Positions 34,505 to 45,018 are shown, numbered from the stretch's first letter. The stretch is DNA of 58,088 bases from PGYR01 sp041675005 (GCA_041675005.1 JBAYUQ010000019.1:1-58088); one strand, 5' to 3'. Notes: generated by a model from the letters alone, not told the origin. Translations and numbers: made by a program.

Positions 34505-37141
34505 ATGAGAATATTTTTATTATTATTTGTTTTGCCTGCAATTATAATTGCACAGCCAGCTGGCTCGAATTACTACGAGTTTACTCCTGCTACCTCTTAT
34601 GGTAGTTTGTCGAAGTATCCTGACTACGAAGAAGTAGGATTTCTTTTCCCAGAATCTAAGGGGAAACTAGAAAAATTATACTTCGCTCTTACTGGAGAAG
34701 TAGCTAGAAAAGACACAATCAGAGTAATAGGCGACCCGAGCGACGGTAGCTATGCGCCATCTATGTGGGTGAATGGAATACTCAATTATAATCTATATGC
34801 ACAGTTTGTAATTGATTATAAACCCGGTCAAACTTGGTTTGAACTAGACTTAACTGGATTAAACATAGAAATAGGCGGAATAGATAGAATAGGCGTATCG
34901 CATCTTATAAAAGAAGGTGGCCCATTTTTACTAGCAGATACAGACAAAGGCAGCAAACCAAACACTGCATGGTTAGTGCAGACTTTCAAGCCAAATCCAA
35001 ATTTCTATGATTTAAGAGGGCTTCCTAGTCCTGTGGCTACAGACTTTCTATTAGCTGCTACTATAAAATGGCACAAAGGTGATAGCAAAGCTGCTCCACC
35101 TTCTCCTACATTTGTTGATGTAACAGAGAAAGTTGGTCTAGTAAGTAAAAGTGGCGAACTACTAAAATCACCTATGGGTGCGGTTTACGATTGGAATAAT
35201 GATGGATTCGACGATATATTTGTAGGAAATAACTATTTCGAGAATAATGGAAATGGTACATTTTCAAATGTCACAACAAAATTCGAGAAAGTAATAGATG
35301 GTGATAAGATATTCGGAGACATAGATAATGATGGATATACTGATATTTACGTAGCGAAAGGTGGAGGAAATGACAAGATATACTACGGAAGTGCTGATGG
35401 TTTCATTGAGTTTACAGATAATGTTTTCAAAGCTAATACTGACCCTACTACTACTCCATTATTTTTAGATTATAATAATGATGGACAATTGGATATATTC
35501 ATAGCAAGAGGCAGAGCTACAGTAAATGGACAAGAAGTTTACTATCAAGATCAGCTATATTTGAACAAAGGTAATAGAGTTTTTGAAGATGTAACTGAAA
35601 GTTCTGGTATAGCCGCAGGTGAACCTGGGGCTAATTACGATTGTTGGGGTGCTAGTGTCACAGATTACAATAATGATGGCTTTTCTGATATATTCGTTGC
35701 TACATATAGACTTGCACCAGATTTATTATATAGAAATAATGGCGATGGTACATTCACTGAAGTGGCTGCAGAGACAGGTGTAATAGGCAATGAAACGTTA
35801 GTTAAAGACTATTACGGTCATGGTATGGGCTCGGATTGGGGCGATATGAATGATGATGGTAAATTGGATTTGGTTGTTGGTAACCTTGGTCATCCAGATG
35901 AGAGAGGTGCTTACTCAAATCCTTCACTTATTTTCTTCAATAATAAGGATAATATCTTCACAGAAACCCATCAAGAACTTGGTTTGAAGTTTTTCGAGAT
36001 GAACGCAGGCCCGACTTTCGTAGATTTGAATAATGATGGGTATTTGGACTTATGGTCTAGCCAATACTCTTATGACTCATACGCCGCAGCAGCCACTAAA
36101 AAATACTCAAGGGTGTATCTAAACGAAGGAGAAGAGAATAATTATAATCTGAAAGATATGACATGGGAACTAGGTAGCATGATACATGGGGCATGGACTG
36201 CACTCCGATTAGATTTTGATATGGATGGAGATATGGATTTACTTGTTTGTAGTAATCAGGAAAACGTGAAATTATTTGAAAATAAACTTGATAATATGGG
36301 TAATTACCTTAACCTTAGAATGGACAAAGAATCTGTAGCTAAAGGGTTTAGTGCTAGTATTACAAATAATGACAGGCTATTATTCAGATCAAATCAAGGG
36401 ATTGTAAGTACAGGTAGAGCATCACAAAGTACTAATATGCTTCATTTTGGTCTTGGAAATCAAGAAAACACTGTAGTTCTACAAATAGAGCATAATGGTG
36501 GAGAAAGCTTAGTAATAGATGGGTTAAAACCCAACACTAATTATTGGATGAATAGACAAGGAAGATTTGTATTACCAATACGTCCAGAATTAATATCTCC
36601 TCTCAATGAACAATTAGTAAAGATAAGTGATGAACTTGTCTGGAAGCCCATGTGGAATGTAGAAGAAGTAGAACTAATAGTAGCAGAGAAAGGTGGTAGT
36701 GAGGTATTCAGAGATACTTTTAACTATCAAATTACATACAATATCAAAGATATAGAAAATGTAGAAAATAATAAGACATATACATGGCAGATAATCGGAA
36801 AGAAAAAAGGTGACGAAACAATAATCTCGGAGGAAGGTAGCTTTAGAATTGATTTCCAATCTTCAGTATCAAACGAGTTAGTGGGTCTTGCATCTACGGT
36901 TTATCCGAACCCAGTGAAAGATATGTTGAACCTAAAAATGAATTCAGTTGAGAATAGATTATACTCTTTTGAGATGATAGATTTAGCTGGAGGTACAGTT
37001 GCCGACTTTGGAAAGAAAATAATAGGTGGTGAAGCAGACTTGCAGTTCGATGTATCTCAAATTTCCTCAGGAAACTACAGTCTGATAATCTCAGATGATA
37101 AAGGTAAATCGAGCATAATCAAAGTGGTGATAGCCAAATAA
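34505..37141 (+). CDS. secreted FG-GAP/VCBS-repeat protein with T9SS sorting domain
   Basis: 878 residues. A signal peptide precedes a jelly-roll-like N-terminal region. From about 200 to 600 there are repeated calcium-binding units of the FG-GAP/VCBS type (YDWNNDGFDDIF, GDIDNDGYTDIYVA, LDYNNDGQLDIFIARG, TDYNNDGFSDIFVATY, VDLNNDGYLDLWS, LDFDMDGDMDLLVCS), predicting an integrin-like beta-propeller. An UnbV/ASPIC-like segment (NYLNLRMDKES, HFGLGNQENTVV) follows, and the end is a T9SS type A domain (VYPNPVKDMLNLK ... GNYSLIISD). It is likely surface-exposed and involved in adhesion or binding. AAGAGG lies before the ATG. It is convergent with dacB, whose stop codon begins one base later. Confidence 0.85.
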   Translation: MRIFLLLFVLPAIIIAQPAGSNYYEFTPATSYGSLSKYPDYEEVGFLFPESKGKLEKLYFALTGEVARKDTIRVIGDPSDGSYAPSMWVNGILNYNLYAQFVIDYKPGQTWFELDLTGLNIEIGGIDRIGVSHLIKEGGPFLLADTDKGSKPNTAWLVQTFKPNPNFYDLRGLPSPVATDFLLAATIKWHKGDSKAAPPSPTFVDVTEKVGLVSKSGELLKSPMGAVYDWNNDGFDDIFVGNNYFENNGNGTFSNVTTKFEKVIDGDKIFGDIDNDGYTDIYVAKGGGNDKIYYGSADGFIEFTDNVFKANTDPTTTPLFLDYNNDGQLDIFIARGRATVNGQEVYYQDQLYLNKGNRVFEDVTESSGIAAGEPGANYDCWGASVTDYNNDGFSDIFVATYRLAPDLLYRNNGDGTFTEVAAETGVIGNETLVKDYYGHGMGSDWGDMNDDGKLDLVVGNLGHPDERGAYSNPSLIFFNNKDNIFTETHQELGLKFFEMNAGPTFVDLNNDGYLDLWSSQYSYDSYAAAATKKYSRVYLNEGEENNYNLKDMTWELGSMIHGAWTALRLDFDMDGDMDLLVCSNQENVKLFENKLDNMGNYLNLRMDKESVAKGFSASITNNDRLLFRSNQGIVSTGRASQSTNMLHFGLGNQENTVVLQIEHNGGESLVIDGLKPNTNYWMNRQGRFVLPIRPELISPLNEQLVKISDELVWKPMWNVEEVELIVAEKGGSEVFRDTFNYQITYNIKDIENVENNKTYTWQIIGKKKGDETIISEEGSFRIDFQSSVSNELVGLASTVYPNPVKDMLNLKMNSVENRLYSFEMIDLAGGTVADFGKKIIGGEADLQFDVSQISSGNYSLIISDDKGKSSIIKVVIAK

Positions 37142-38614
37142 TTATTCGAATGAAGCAAGACGCATTATTATAAGATCTTGCAGATTATTAATCTCAGTTT
37201 GTGGAGCAGTGAAATTATTGAAAAATAGATTCACGACGAAAGTATCTCCACTAGCTGAAACAACATAGCCAGAAATATTAGAAACTCCATTCATTGAGCC
37301 AGTTTTAGCGAAAACTCGGTTTTGTGCAATGGAGTTTTTCATTCTTCTCTCCAAAGTGCCAGGTTTGCCGGGTTGTGCTAGTGAGTTTATAATAGAAGAC
37401 CTATAATCTGAAGTGTAAATATAACGCAATAAATTAGTCATCAAATTAGGTGATAAGTAGTTCAATCTAGAAAGACCCGAACCATCAACAAGATTAAAAT
37501 CATCTTCTTCATAGAAATTTTTAATGTACTTCTCTACAAACTTCACACCCGAAGAGAAGCTACCATCTCCCCCATTCTCTTTACCAATAGTTTTTAGCAA
37601 TATCTCTGCCGTCAAATTATTACTTTTTCTATTAACAAATTCAATTATTTCTTCTAATGTAACTGATTGCTTATCGAATACTTGATTTATCTTGAAATAA
37701 ACAGGAGTTTCGTTCCAGTCATCAATATCTATCAACGCACCTTTGAATCTGATATTGAAATGACGCAGATGGTCACTGAAATTGCTTAAGAAATAAAGTG
37801 TTGGGTTATCAATAGCTATTTCTTCTGAAATAGTATCTTTTTTCAATGGATCGAATGGCATACTTCCAAAGAACTCAAAGAAATTTGTAACGGCATCTCT
37901 TTCGAAAGAAACTTCGTTTACTCCAGATTCGGAGCCAGTTTTCACATTATTAACTATGCGGACGAAATCCGAATTTGGAACTAACTTTATTTTTGTAATT
38001 TCATTTCTTTTGTCACCGGAAGTAATCTTAGCAGTTATAGAATTATTGAATATATTCAGAGCACCAACTTGTGCAGAATACGAGTATTTCATATCGTCCC
38101 AAGCCCAACCTGAAGGATAGTAAGTGTCATCGAAATAATTGTCATCACCAATTATATTCCCTTTAATAGATTTTATGCCCAAACTATCTAGCTTTGAAAC
38201 CCAATCATCGAATATAAGGCTTTCAGTTTTATGAAATTCGAGTGATAAAGTAGGATCACCAAACCCTCTAATTATTAGATTCCCTCTAAATTCTCCGTTC
38301 TCTTCCACATTTCCATCTAAGTAAAGTTTACTATTATAAGTGAAATTCTTACCTAGATAACTGAGTGCTGCGGATGTGGTTAATAACTTAACGGTAGAAG
38401 CTGGTACAAAATTCTGTTGCGAATTGAGGGAATAAACAGATGTATTTCTATCTATAGAATAGATGCTAATGCCTACTTGAGTATTATCTAATTTCTTTGT
38501 TATAAGTAGCTCATCTATGTCTTTTGCAAGGGAATTGTATTTATCAACGTTTTGTTTTGCAAACGTAAATACACTAGTGCATAAAAAAACTATCAATAAT
38601 CTAATCATCATCAC
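37142..38614 (-). CDS. dacB: D-alanyl-D-alanine carboxypeptidase/endopeptidase (PBP4, S13)
   Basis: 490 residues, exported by a signal peptide, trimming peptidoglycan cross-links in the periplasm. The three active-site motifs are present: SxxK as STVK at 73-76, SxN as SNN in RKSNNLTAE, and KTG in VFAKTGSMNG. A large inserted domain lies between the first two motifs, as in class C PBP4 (GFGDPTLSLEF; DDNYFDDTYYPSGWAWDD). The first codons are three consecutive Met; any could initiate. It is divergent from htpG across 47 bases. Confidence 0.93.
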   Translation of the reverse strand: MMMIRLLIVFLCTSVFTFAKQNVDKYNSLAKDIDELLITKKLDNTQVGISIYSIDRNTSVYSLNSQQNFVPASTVKLLTTSAALSYLGKNFTYNSKLYLDGNVEENGEFRGNLIIRGFGDPTLSLEFHKTESLIFDDWVSKLDSLGIKSIKGNIIGDDNYFDDTYYPSGWAWDDMKYSYSAQVGALNIFNNSITAKITSGDKRNEITKIKLVPNSDFVRIVNNVKTGSESGVNEVSFERDAVTNFFEFFGSMPFDPLKKDTISEEIAIDNPTLYFLSNFSDHLRHFNIRFKGALIDIDDWNETPVYFKINQVFDKQSVTLEEIIEFVNRKSNNLTAEILLKTIGKENGGDGSFSSGVKFVEKYIKNFYEEDDFNLVDGSGLSRLNYLSPNLMTNLLRYIYTSDYRSSIINSLAQPGKPGTLERRMKNSIAQNRVFAKTGSMNGVSNISGYVVSASGDTFVVNLFFNNFTAPQTEINNLQDLIIMRLASFE

Positions 38615-38661
38615 GTCTTTGAGAAAGGAAATTTTTGTTAAAAATAAAATAATGTTGAGCT

Positions 38662-40509
38662 ATGACTACACAAACTAAAAAACAAATTAAGGAAACTTTT
38701 GAATATAAAGCAGAAATGAAGCAATTATTACAATTGATTGCCCATTCTCTATACACTCATCCAGAAGTTTTCATTAGAGAATTAGTTTCTAATTCATCAG
38801 ACGCATTAAATAAGATTAGATTTAAAAAACTGACTGAAAAAAATGTATATCAACCCGATAAAGAACTTCGAATTGATATTAAAATAGATGAAGAGAAACA
38901 AACATTCTCGATAAGTGATACTGGTATCGGTATGACTAAAGAAAACCTGATAAATCAATTAGGTACAGTTGCTAAATCAGGAACTTCTGAATTTCTTGAG
39001 CAATTAAAAAAAGGAAAACAAAAAGCAGACGGTAGTCTAATAGGACAGTTCGGAGTAGGTTTCTACTCAGTGTATATGGTGACTGACAAGATAAGTGTGA
39101 AAACTAGAAACTTCGAAGCCGGTTCCGAAGGATATAAATGGACTAGTAAAGGCGATGAGAAGTTCGAAATAACAGAAGTCAAAAAAGAAGAAAGAGGAAC
39201 AGAGATTTATTTCAAGCTGAAAGACGAATACAAGGAATTTGCTTCTGAAAGCCGTGTTCGTGAAATACTGAAAAAATACTCAAACTTCATCGAGTATCCT
39301 ATATACCTAAATGGCGAAGAGATAAACACAGTAGATGCTATCTGGCAAAAGTCTAAATCTGAAATCACTCAAGATGAGGCAAATGAGTTTTACAAATTTA
39401 TATCAAACGATTATCAAGACCCATTCGATTATATACATTTAGATTTGGAAGGAGTTGTTAGCTTCAAGGCATTAGTTTTCTTCCCGCAGAAAGCACCTAT
39501 GAATATGTTTGCTGATGATTTCCGTACTACTTTGCACTTATATACAAACAAAGTATTCATTCAAGACAATGCTGATTGGTTATTACCAGACTATTTACGG
39601 TTCTGCAAAGGAGTAATAGACACTTCTGATTTACCTCTAAATGTATCGAGAGAAGTAACTCAACATTCTCCAGTTATGGCTAAGATAAAAAGCATATTAA
39701 CCGGTAAAATACTAGGTGAATTTGAAAGTTGGGCGAAAAATGATGTAGAAAAATTTAATACTTTCTACAAAGAATTTGGCACAATGTTAAAAACTGGATT
39801 AAACTCAGATTTCAGTAATAGAGATAGAATTACAAAGCTACTTAGATTCCAAACTTCTAATCGTGATGAGTTAATCTCATTCGACCAATATTTAGAATTA
39901 GCAGACAAAGAAGTAAAGAAAATCTATTATCTAAGTGCTGAAAATATTGAATCAGCTAAGCGTAATCCAAATATGGAATACTTTAAGAAAAACGATATTG
40001 AAGTGATATTCTTGACAGACCCTATTGATTCGTTTGTTATTCCTCAATTGTACCAATACGAAGAACATCAATTGGTCTCAATTGACAAGGAAGAACTTGA
40101 TACAGAAGAGAATAAAGAAAATCAAGAGCACAAAGAAACTGACAAATTAGTAGCTGCAATCAAAGAAATACTAGGTGATAAGGTCGCAGATGTGAAAGAA
40201 TCTAAAAGATTAGTTGACTCACCTTGTACTATAGTAGCTGGCAAAGACGGTATGGATGCACAAACAGAACGTATGATGAAGATGATGGATAAGACATTTG
40301 AAGGCGCAAAGAAAGTATTTGAAGTAAATATGGATCATAAAATATTGAAAAATCTGACTATTTACTTTGATAAGAATGGTGCCGATGACAAATTTAAAAG
40401 TATTGTAGCTCAACTATATGGCAGTGCACTACTGATAGAAGGAGAGCTTAAGAATCCAACGGATTATGTAGCGAGCGTATATGATTTGATAGAAGCACAC
40501 ACTAATTAG
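38662..40509 (+). CDS. htpG: chaperone HtpG (bacterial Hsp90)
   Basis: 615 residues. The GHKL ATPase domain has FIRELVSNSSDALNKIR, ISDTGIGMTKENL, IGQFGVGFYSVYMV and the GTEIYFKL strand. The middle domain begins near 225 and contains KGVIDTSDLPLNVSRE. The C-terminal dimerisation domain follows an acidic linker (DTEENKENQEHKETDK). Length and order are those of E. coli HtpG (624). It acts as a cytosolic, ATP-driven protein-folding dimer. Near the start the sequence is AT-rich with no strong ribosome site. Its stop lies 20 bases before a candidate promoter of queA. Confidence 0.97.
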   Translation: MTTQTKKQIKETFEYKAEMKQLLQLIAHSLYTHPEVFIRELVSNSSDALNKIRFKKLTEKNVYQPDKELRIDIKIDEEKQTFSISDTGIGMTKENLINQLGTVAKSGTSEFLEQLKKGKQKADGSLIGQFGVGFYSVYMVTDKISVKTRNFEAGSEGYKWTSKGDEKFEITEVKKEERGTEIYFKLKDEYKEFASESRVREILKKYSNFIEYPIYLNGEEINTVDAIWQKSKSEITQDEANEFYKFISNDYQDPFDYIHLDLEGVVSFKALVFFPQKAPMNMFADDFRTTLHLYTNKVFIQDNADWLLPDYLRFCKGVIDTSDLPLNVSREVTQHSPVMAKIKSILTGKILGEFESWAKNDVEKFNTFYKEFGTMLKTGLNSDFSNRDRITKLLRFQTSNRDELISFDQYLELADKEVKKIYYLSAENIESAKRNPNMEYFKKNDIEVIFLTDPIDSFVIPQLYQYEEHQLVSIDKEELDTEENKENQEHKETDKLVAAIKEILGDKVADVKESKRLVDSPCTIVAGKDGMDAQTERMMKMMDKTFEGAKKVFEVNMDHKILKNLTIYFDKNGADDKFKSIVAQLYGSALLIEGELKNPTDYVASVYDLIEAHTN

Positions 40510-40529
40510 TAAAATTTAGAAATTATTTG

Positions 40530-40537
40530 TATTTTTG
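40530..40537 (+). promoter_or_regulatory. Bacteroidetes-type -7 box TATTTTTG
   Basis: TAnnTTTG match 43 bases before the queA ATG, just after the htpG stop. It suggests queA has its own promoter. No clear -33 element was found. Confidence 0.35.
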
Positions 40538-40580
40538 TAATTGTACCAAATTCGCAATTAACCAATAGGTCCCCAAATTG

Positions 40581-41636
40581 ATGAAGTTATCGTCATTTAA
40601 ATATGATTTACCTAAAAAATCAATAGCAAAGTTTCCTGCCGATCCACGGGATTCATCTAAAATGTTAGTAATGGACAGAGAGAATGGCAAGATAAAAGAT
40701 AAGATGTTCACTGATATTCTAAGTGAATTGAGCAAAGGAGACTGCCTAGTATTAAACGATACAAAGGTATTCCCAGCTAGATTATTTGGCAATAAAGAAA
40801 AGACTAATGCGAAAATTGAAGTCCTATTACTTAGAGAGCTGAAAAGCGAGGAAAGACTTTGGGACGTAATGGTTGAGCCAGCTAGAAAAGTTAGAATCGG
40901 AAATAAAATTTATTTCGATGATAATAAATTCTACTGCGAAGTAATTGACAACACTACTTCTAGAGGGAGAACTGTTCGTTTCTCTTACGATGGTAATCTA
41001 TTCGATGAAATCGAAAAAATTGGTGAAATGCCAATTCCAGATTACATAGACAGAGATACAGCTCAGATAGACAAAGAAACTTATCAAACGGTATTTTGTA
41101 ATGATGAGCATTTGCAATCTATAGCTCCTCCTTCTGCTGGACTACATTTCACGGAAGAGATGCTAAAGAAAATAGAAGACAAAGGTGTTAGAATAGCTTA
41201 CGTAAACCTGACAATTGGTCAAGGTGTATTTGAGACTATAGACGTAGAAGATTTGACAAAGCACAGAATGTATAGTGAATATTTTGAGATACCTAGAGCT
41301 TCTGCTGAGTTAATCAACAAGTCTTTGAAATCAAACAAACGTATATTTGGTGTTGGTACTAGTGTTGTTAGAGCTTTGGAAGCATCTGTATTGACTACAG
41401 GAGCAGTAAAGCCAAACAAAGGATGGACAGATAAATTCATCTATCCTCAATACGAATTCCAAATTGTAACGGACTTTTTGACTAATTTCCACTACCCTGC
41501 ATCACCACAAATACTTGTGTCTTGTGCATTTGGTGGTAAAAAGCAAACATTCGAAGCATACAAACACGCTATTAAAAATGATTACAGACTATTAGCTTAT
41601 GGTGATGCTATATTATATAGAACTCCTAAGAAATAA
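40581..41636 (+). CDS. queA: S-adenosylmethionine:tRNA ribosyltransferase-isomerase
   Basis: 351 residues making epoxyqueuosine on the wobble base of tRNAs by transferring the ribosyl part of SAM to 7-aminomethyl-7-deazaguanine. Family marks are the N-terminal FKYDLPKKSIAKFPADPRD, LVLNDTKVFPARLFG, APPSAGLHFTEEML, LTIGQGVF, HRMYSEYF and TNFHYPASPQIL. An ATG at 40581 follows a TTG codon also in frame; the ATG fits the family's start (M..L..F.YDLP). It ends before a strong terminator. No other queuosine genes are in the window. Confidence 0.97.
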   Translation: MKLSSFKYDLPKKSIAKFPADPRDSSKMLVMDRENGKIKDKMFTDILSELSKGDCLVLNDTKVFPARLFGNKEKTNAKIEVLLLRELKSEERLWDVMVEPARKVRIGNKIYFDDNKFYCEVIDNTTSRGRTVRFSYDGNLFDEIEKIGEMPIPDYIDRDTAQIDKETYQTVFCNDEHLQSIAPPSAGLHFTEEMLKKIEDKGVRIAYVNLTIGQGVFETIDVEDLTKHRMYSEYFEIPRASAELINKSLKSNKRIFGVGTSVVRALEASVLTTGAVKPNKGWTDKFIYPQYEFQIVTDFLTNFHYPASPQILVSCAFGGKKQTFEAYKHAIKNDYRLLAYGDAILYRTPKK

Positions 41637-41661
41637 AGCTAATATTGATATTTGAAAATAC

Positions 41662-41698
41662 AAAAAGCATACTTATTTAATTAGTATGCTTTTTTTTT
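41662..41698 (+). terminator. Rho-independent terminator after queA
   Basis: AAAAAGCATACT and AGTATGCTTTTT pair across a nine-base loop and run into eight further T. The A-run and T-run make it usable from both strands. Confidence 0.85.
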
Positions 41699-41710
41699 GA
41701 GATAAAAATT

Positions 41711-42943
41711 ATGGAAAATTTAAAAGAACAGATTCACAGTGAATTCCAACCGATTAGTTTCGATGATTGGAAAAAAGCCGCACAGCAAACACTCAGAAAT
41801 GAGAATATAGATACAGTTTTGAGCAAAAAGTTAAGCTCTGCCATCACTATAAATTCAGTTTATGATAAAAGCCAAGTTAATAAGTACTTCGATTTGAGCT
41901 TTCCTGACAAATCAGAGAGTACACAAATCTATACATTGGAGAAATGGACAGATTTGCAATGCGAATCTGACTTGGAAGTTGCCGCTTTATTATATCTAGT
42001 GAAAAACTCTGATGAAAAAGCTAGTATCGAAGTACTTATAGACCCGAATTTCTTTCTTTCAATAGCCAAATTCAGAGCAATTCGATATATGCTATCTGAA
42101 ATAGGAAGAGATGATATAACCATAATAGCTAAGAGTACAGAGCATAATAAATCTTATTCTGATATAGAAAACAATCTGATAAGACTAACCACCGAAGCCA
42201 TGTCTGCTATTATAGGTGGAGCTGATAAAGTAGATTTACTCCCTTATAACTTACTGAGACAGGGTGATGAATTTGGAATGAGAATAACCGATAATATCCT
42301 ATTATTACTCGAAGAAGAGAGCTATCTCGCAAAAGTAAAGGACCCACTTTCTGGCTCTTATCTTATAGAGAATTTGACAGCTAACTTCATTGTATCTGTT
42401 ACTAATCTCAGTAATGAACTTGTTGAATTAGATACGGAAAATGAATTAGAAGAGTATATTGAAGAAAAGTGTACCGAGTACCAAGAACAACAATTTACTC
42501 TATTAGATTCGCAGAAGAAAAAGATAATCGGAGTCAACATTTATCAAAATAAAAAAGATAATATTTCAGAAGCAAGAATTAGTATTACAAATAATATCAG
42601 CGAATTCGAAGCAAGAAAATCAAAAATAGATAAGCTAAATCCGAAAGTTTATATTGCAAATTTCGAAGAGATAAATTTGCTTCAAGCCCCAATCATTATG
42701 GCTCTGAATACATATAATATCCCTTTCCAAATTAGTGGTGTATTCGAATTGGTGGAAGATGCATTCAATGCAATTAAGCTATTCGACCCAGATTTGGTAA
42801 TAGTGAACGGGAATAACGATATAATTAGAATCCTAAAAAATATGTTAGACGAGTACAACGTAACAAGTATTGATGAGTTTAGCGGTTCATCTATTCTTAA
42901 TAATATAGATGTAGTTATTGAAAAAATTGAGGATGGAGAATAA
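41711..42943 (+). CDS. mutA: methylmalonyl-CoA mutase small (non-catalytic) subunit
   Basis: 410 residues, partner of mutB in converting succinyl-CoA and methylmalonyl-CoA. Recognisable parts are the N-terminal FQPISFDDWKKAAQQTLR, the barrel-end motif TEAMSAIIGGADKVDLLPYN and DPLSGSYLIENLT. The small subunit is degenerate in all bacteria and does not bind cobalamin. This copy is also short (usual about 600-640): much of the TIM barrel is condensed between residues 90 and 160, and the C-terminal B12-like fold is weak (LNPKVYIANFEEI ... LVIVNGNNDII). It ends two bases before mutB, so both are co-expressed. Confidence 0.88.
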   Translation: MENLKEQIHSEFQPISFDDWKKAAQQTLRNENIDTVLSKKLSSAITINSVYDKSQVNKYFDLSFPDKSESTQIYTLEKWTDLQCESDLEVAALLYLVKNSDEKASIEVLIDPNFFLSIAKFRAIRYMLSEIGRDDITIIAKSTEHNKSYSDIENNLIRLTTEAMSAIIGGADKVDLLPYNLLRQGDEFGMRITDNILLLLEEESYLAKVKDPLSGSYLIENLTANFIVSVTNLSNELVELDTENELEEYIEEKCTEYQEQQFTLLDSQKKKIIGVNIYQNKKDNISEARISITNNISEFEARKSKIDKLNPKVYIANFEEINLLQAPIIMALNTYNIPFQISGVFELVEDAFNAIKLFDPDLVIVNGNNDIIRILKNMLDEYNVTSIDEFSGSSILNNIDVVIEKIEDGE

Positions 42944-42945
42944 GA

Positions 42946-45015
42946 ATGGCTAAGAACTTTACGACACTAGAAGGCATTGAGCTTAAAGAAAAATTCAAGG
43001 CCGATGATATAAGAGACAATAAACTCCAAGACTTTTCTTCAGGTGAGCCACCATATTTACGAGGCCCATACCATACGATGTATTTAGGCAGACCCTGGAC
43101 TATCAGGCAGTATGCTGGATTCTCTACAGCCGAGGAAAGCAATGCATTCTACAGAAGAAATTTAAAAGGTGGTCAGAAAGGCCTATCAGTTGCATTCGAT
43201 TTAGCAACACACAGAGGCTACGATAGCGACAACCAGAGAGTAGAAGGCGATGTTGGTAAAGCCGGAGTAGCAATAGACAGCATCGAAGATATGAAAGTGC
43301 TTTTCCGAGATATACCGCTAGATACTATCTCAGTATCTATGACTATGAACGGTGCTGTAATACCGATTATGGCATTCTACATAGCTGCTGCAATAGAGTC
43401 TGGTGTTAAACCAGAACAGCTTAGCGGAACTATACAAAATGATATTCTGAAAGAGTATTTGGTTAGGAATACTTACATTTACCCGCCTAAAATGTCGATG
43501 AGAATAATATCCGATATATTCGAATATACTAGCAAGAATATGCCTAATTTCAACTCAATTTCTGTTAGTGGATATCACATTCAAGAAGCAGGTGGAACAG
43601 CTGATATAGAGTTAGCATATACTCTCGCCGATGGATTAGAGTACATAAGAGCTGGCATAAAAGCTGGACTTTCTGTTGATGATTTTGCTCCTCGTATCTC
43701 ATTCTTCTGGGGAATTGGTATGAACTTTTTCACTGAAGTCGCTAAGATGAGAGCAGGTAGGTTAATCTGGGCTCAACTAATCAAGCAATTCGAACCGAAA
43801 AATGAGAAATCAATGTCATTAAGAACTCATAGCCAGACCTCTGGTTGGAGCTTGACAGAGCAAGATCCACTTAATAATATAGCAAGAACTACTATAGAAG
43901 CTATGGCTGCAGCAATCGGTCATACACAATCGTTACACACTAATTCATTCGATGAAGCTATGGCTTTGCCTACAGATGCTAGTGCTAGAATTGCTAGAAA
44001 CACACAGCTTATATTGCAACACGAGACTGGTATTACAGATTTCATAGACCCTTTCGGTGGCTCTTATTACGTAGAAACTCTAACGAAAGAGCTATATGAT
44101 AAGGCGTGGGATCTGATAATGGAGATAGAGCAACTAGGCGGAATGGCGAAAGCAATAGAATCAGGTTTGCCAAAATTGAAAATAGAAGAAGCTGCTGCTG
44201 TTAAGCAAGCTCGTATAGATTCGGGTGACGAGACAATAGTTGGTGTCAACAAATACAAAGTTGAAGACAATTATGAATTTGACATATTAGAAGTAGATAA
44301 TGTGCAAGTTCGTGAATCTCAGATAAACGGATTAAATGCAATAAAAAGCAAAAGAGACAATGATAAAGTAGAAAAAATATTAGCTAATATCACCAAAGTA
44401 GCTGAATCTGGTGATGGTAATTTGCTTGAGCTAGCAGTGGAAGCTGCTCTAGAACGCGCTACACTTGGTGAGATATCAATGGCAATAGAGAAAGTATCTG
44501 GGAGACACAAAGCTATGACTAAAACCATTTCAGGAGTTTATAGTCGCGAAAACAGCAACAAAAAAGAGATAGAAGAAGTAAGAAAATTATCTGATGAGTT
44601 CAATCAACTTGAAGGTCGTCGCCCACGAATTTTAGTTGCTAAGATGGGACAAGATGGACACGACAGAGGTGCTAAGATAATAGCTACTGCATTTGCTGAT
44701 TTGGGATTTGATGTTGATGTTGGTCCATTATTTTCTACTCCAGAAGAAGTTGCAAAGCAATGTATAGAAAACGATGTTCATATTGTTGGTATTAGTACTC
44801 TTGCTGCTGGTCATAAAACTCTACTACCTCGATTAGTAGAATTACTTAAAGAATATGGCAGAGATGATATACTAGTAATCGCTGGTGGAGTTATCCCTAA
44901 GCAAGATTATGATTTCCTTTTCAATAATGGTGTATTCAAAGTCTTTGGACCCGGAATAAAAATCACCGATTCTTCTAAAGAAATAATAAACGAGCTAATA
45001 AAGCGATATTCATAA
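42946..45015 (+). CDS. mutB: methylmalonyl-CoA mutase large (catalytic) subunit
   Basis: 689 residues with an adenosylcobalamin-dependent radical mechanism, linking propionate and the TCA cycle. The substrate barrel has RPWTIRQYAGFSTAEESN, FDLATHRGYDSD, SISVSGYHIQEAGG and RIARNTQLIL. The cobalamin domain carries the lower-ligand histidine in QDGHDRGAK (about 567-575), then GPLFSTPEEV and the C-terminal VFGPG. It starts two bases after mutA with GGAG upstream. Together with mutA and the nearby malic enzyme it suggests an anaplerotic or propionate-forming C4 metabolism that needs B12. Confidence 0.97.
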   Translation: MAKNFTTLEGIELKEKFKADDIRDNKLQDFSSGEPPYLRGPYHTMYLGRPWTIRQYAGFSTAEESNAFYRRNLKGGQKGLSVAFDLATHRGYDSDNQRVEGDVGKAGVAIDSIEDMKVLFRDIPLDTISVSMTMNGAVIPIMAFYIAAAIESGVKPEQLSGTIQNDILKEYLVRNTYIYPPKMSMRIISDIFEYTSKNMPNFNSISVSGYHIQEAGGTADIELAYTLADGLEYIRAGIKAGLSVDDFAPRISFFWGIGMNFFTEVAKMRAGRLIWAQLIKQFEPKNEKSMSLRTHSQTSGWSLTEQDPLNNIARTTIEAMAAAIGHTQSLHTNSFDEAMALPTDASARIARNTQLILQHETGITDFIDPFGGSYYVETLTKELYDKAWDLIMEIEQLGGMAKAIESGLPKLKIEEAAAVKQARIDSGDETIVGVNKYKVEDNYEFDILEVDNVQVRESQINGLNAIKSKRDNDKVEKILANITKVAESGDGNLLELAVEAALERATLGEISMAIEKVSGRHKAMTKTISGVYSRENSNKKEIEEVRKLSDEFNQLEGRRPRILVAKMGQDGHDRGAKIIATAFADLGFDVDVGPLFSTPEEVAKQCIENDVHIVGISTLAAGHKTLLPRLVELLKEYGRDDILVIAGGVIPKQDYDFLFNNGVFKVFGPGIKITDSSKEIINELIKRYS

Positions 45016-45018
45016 TTA

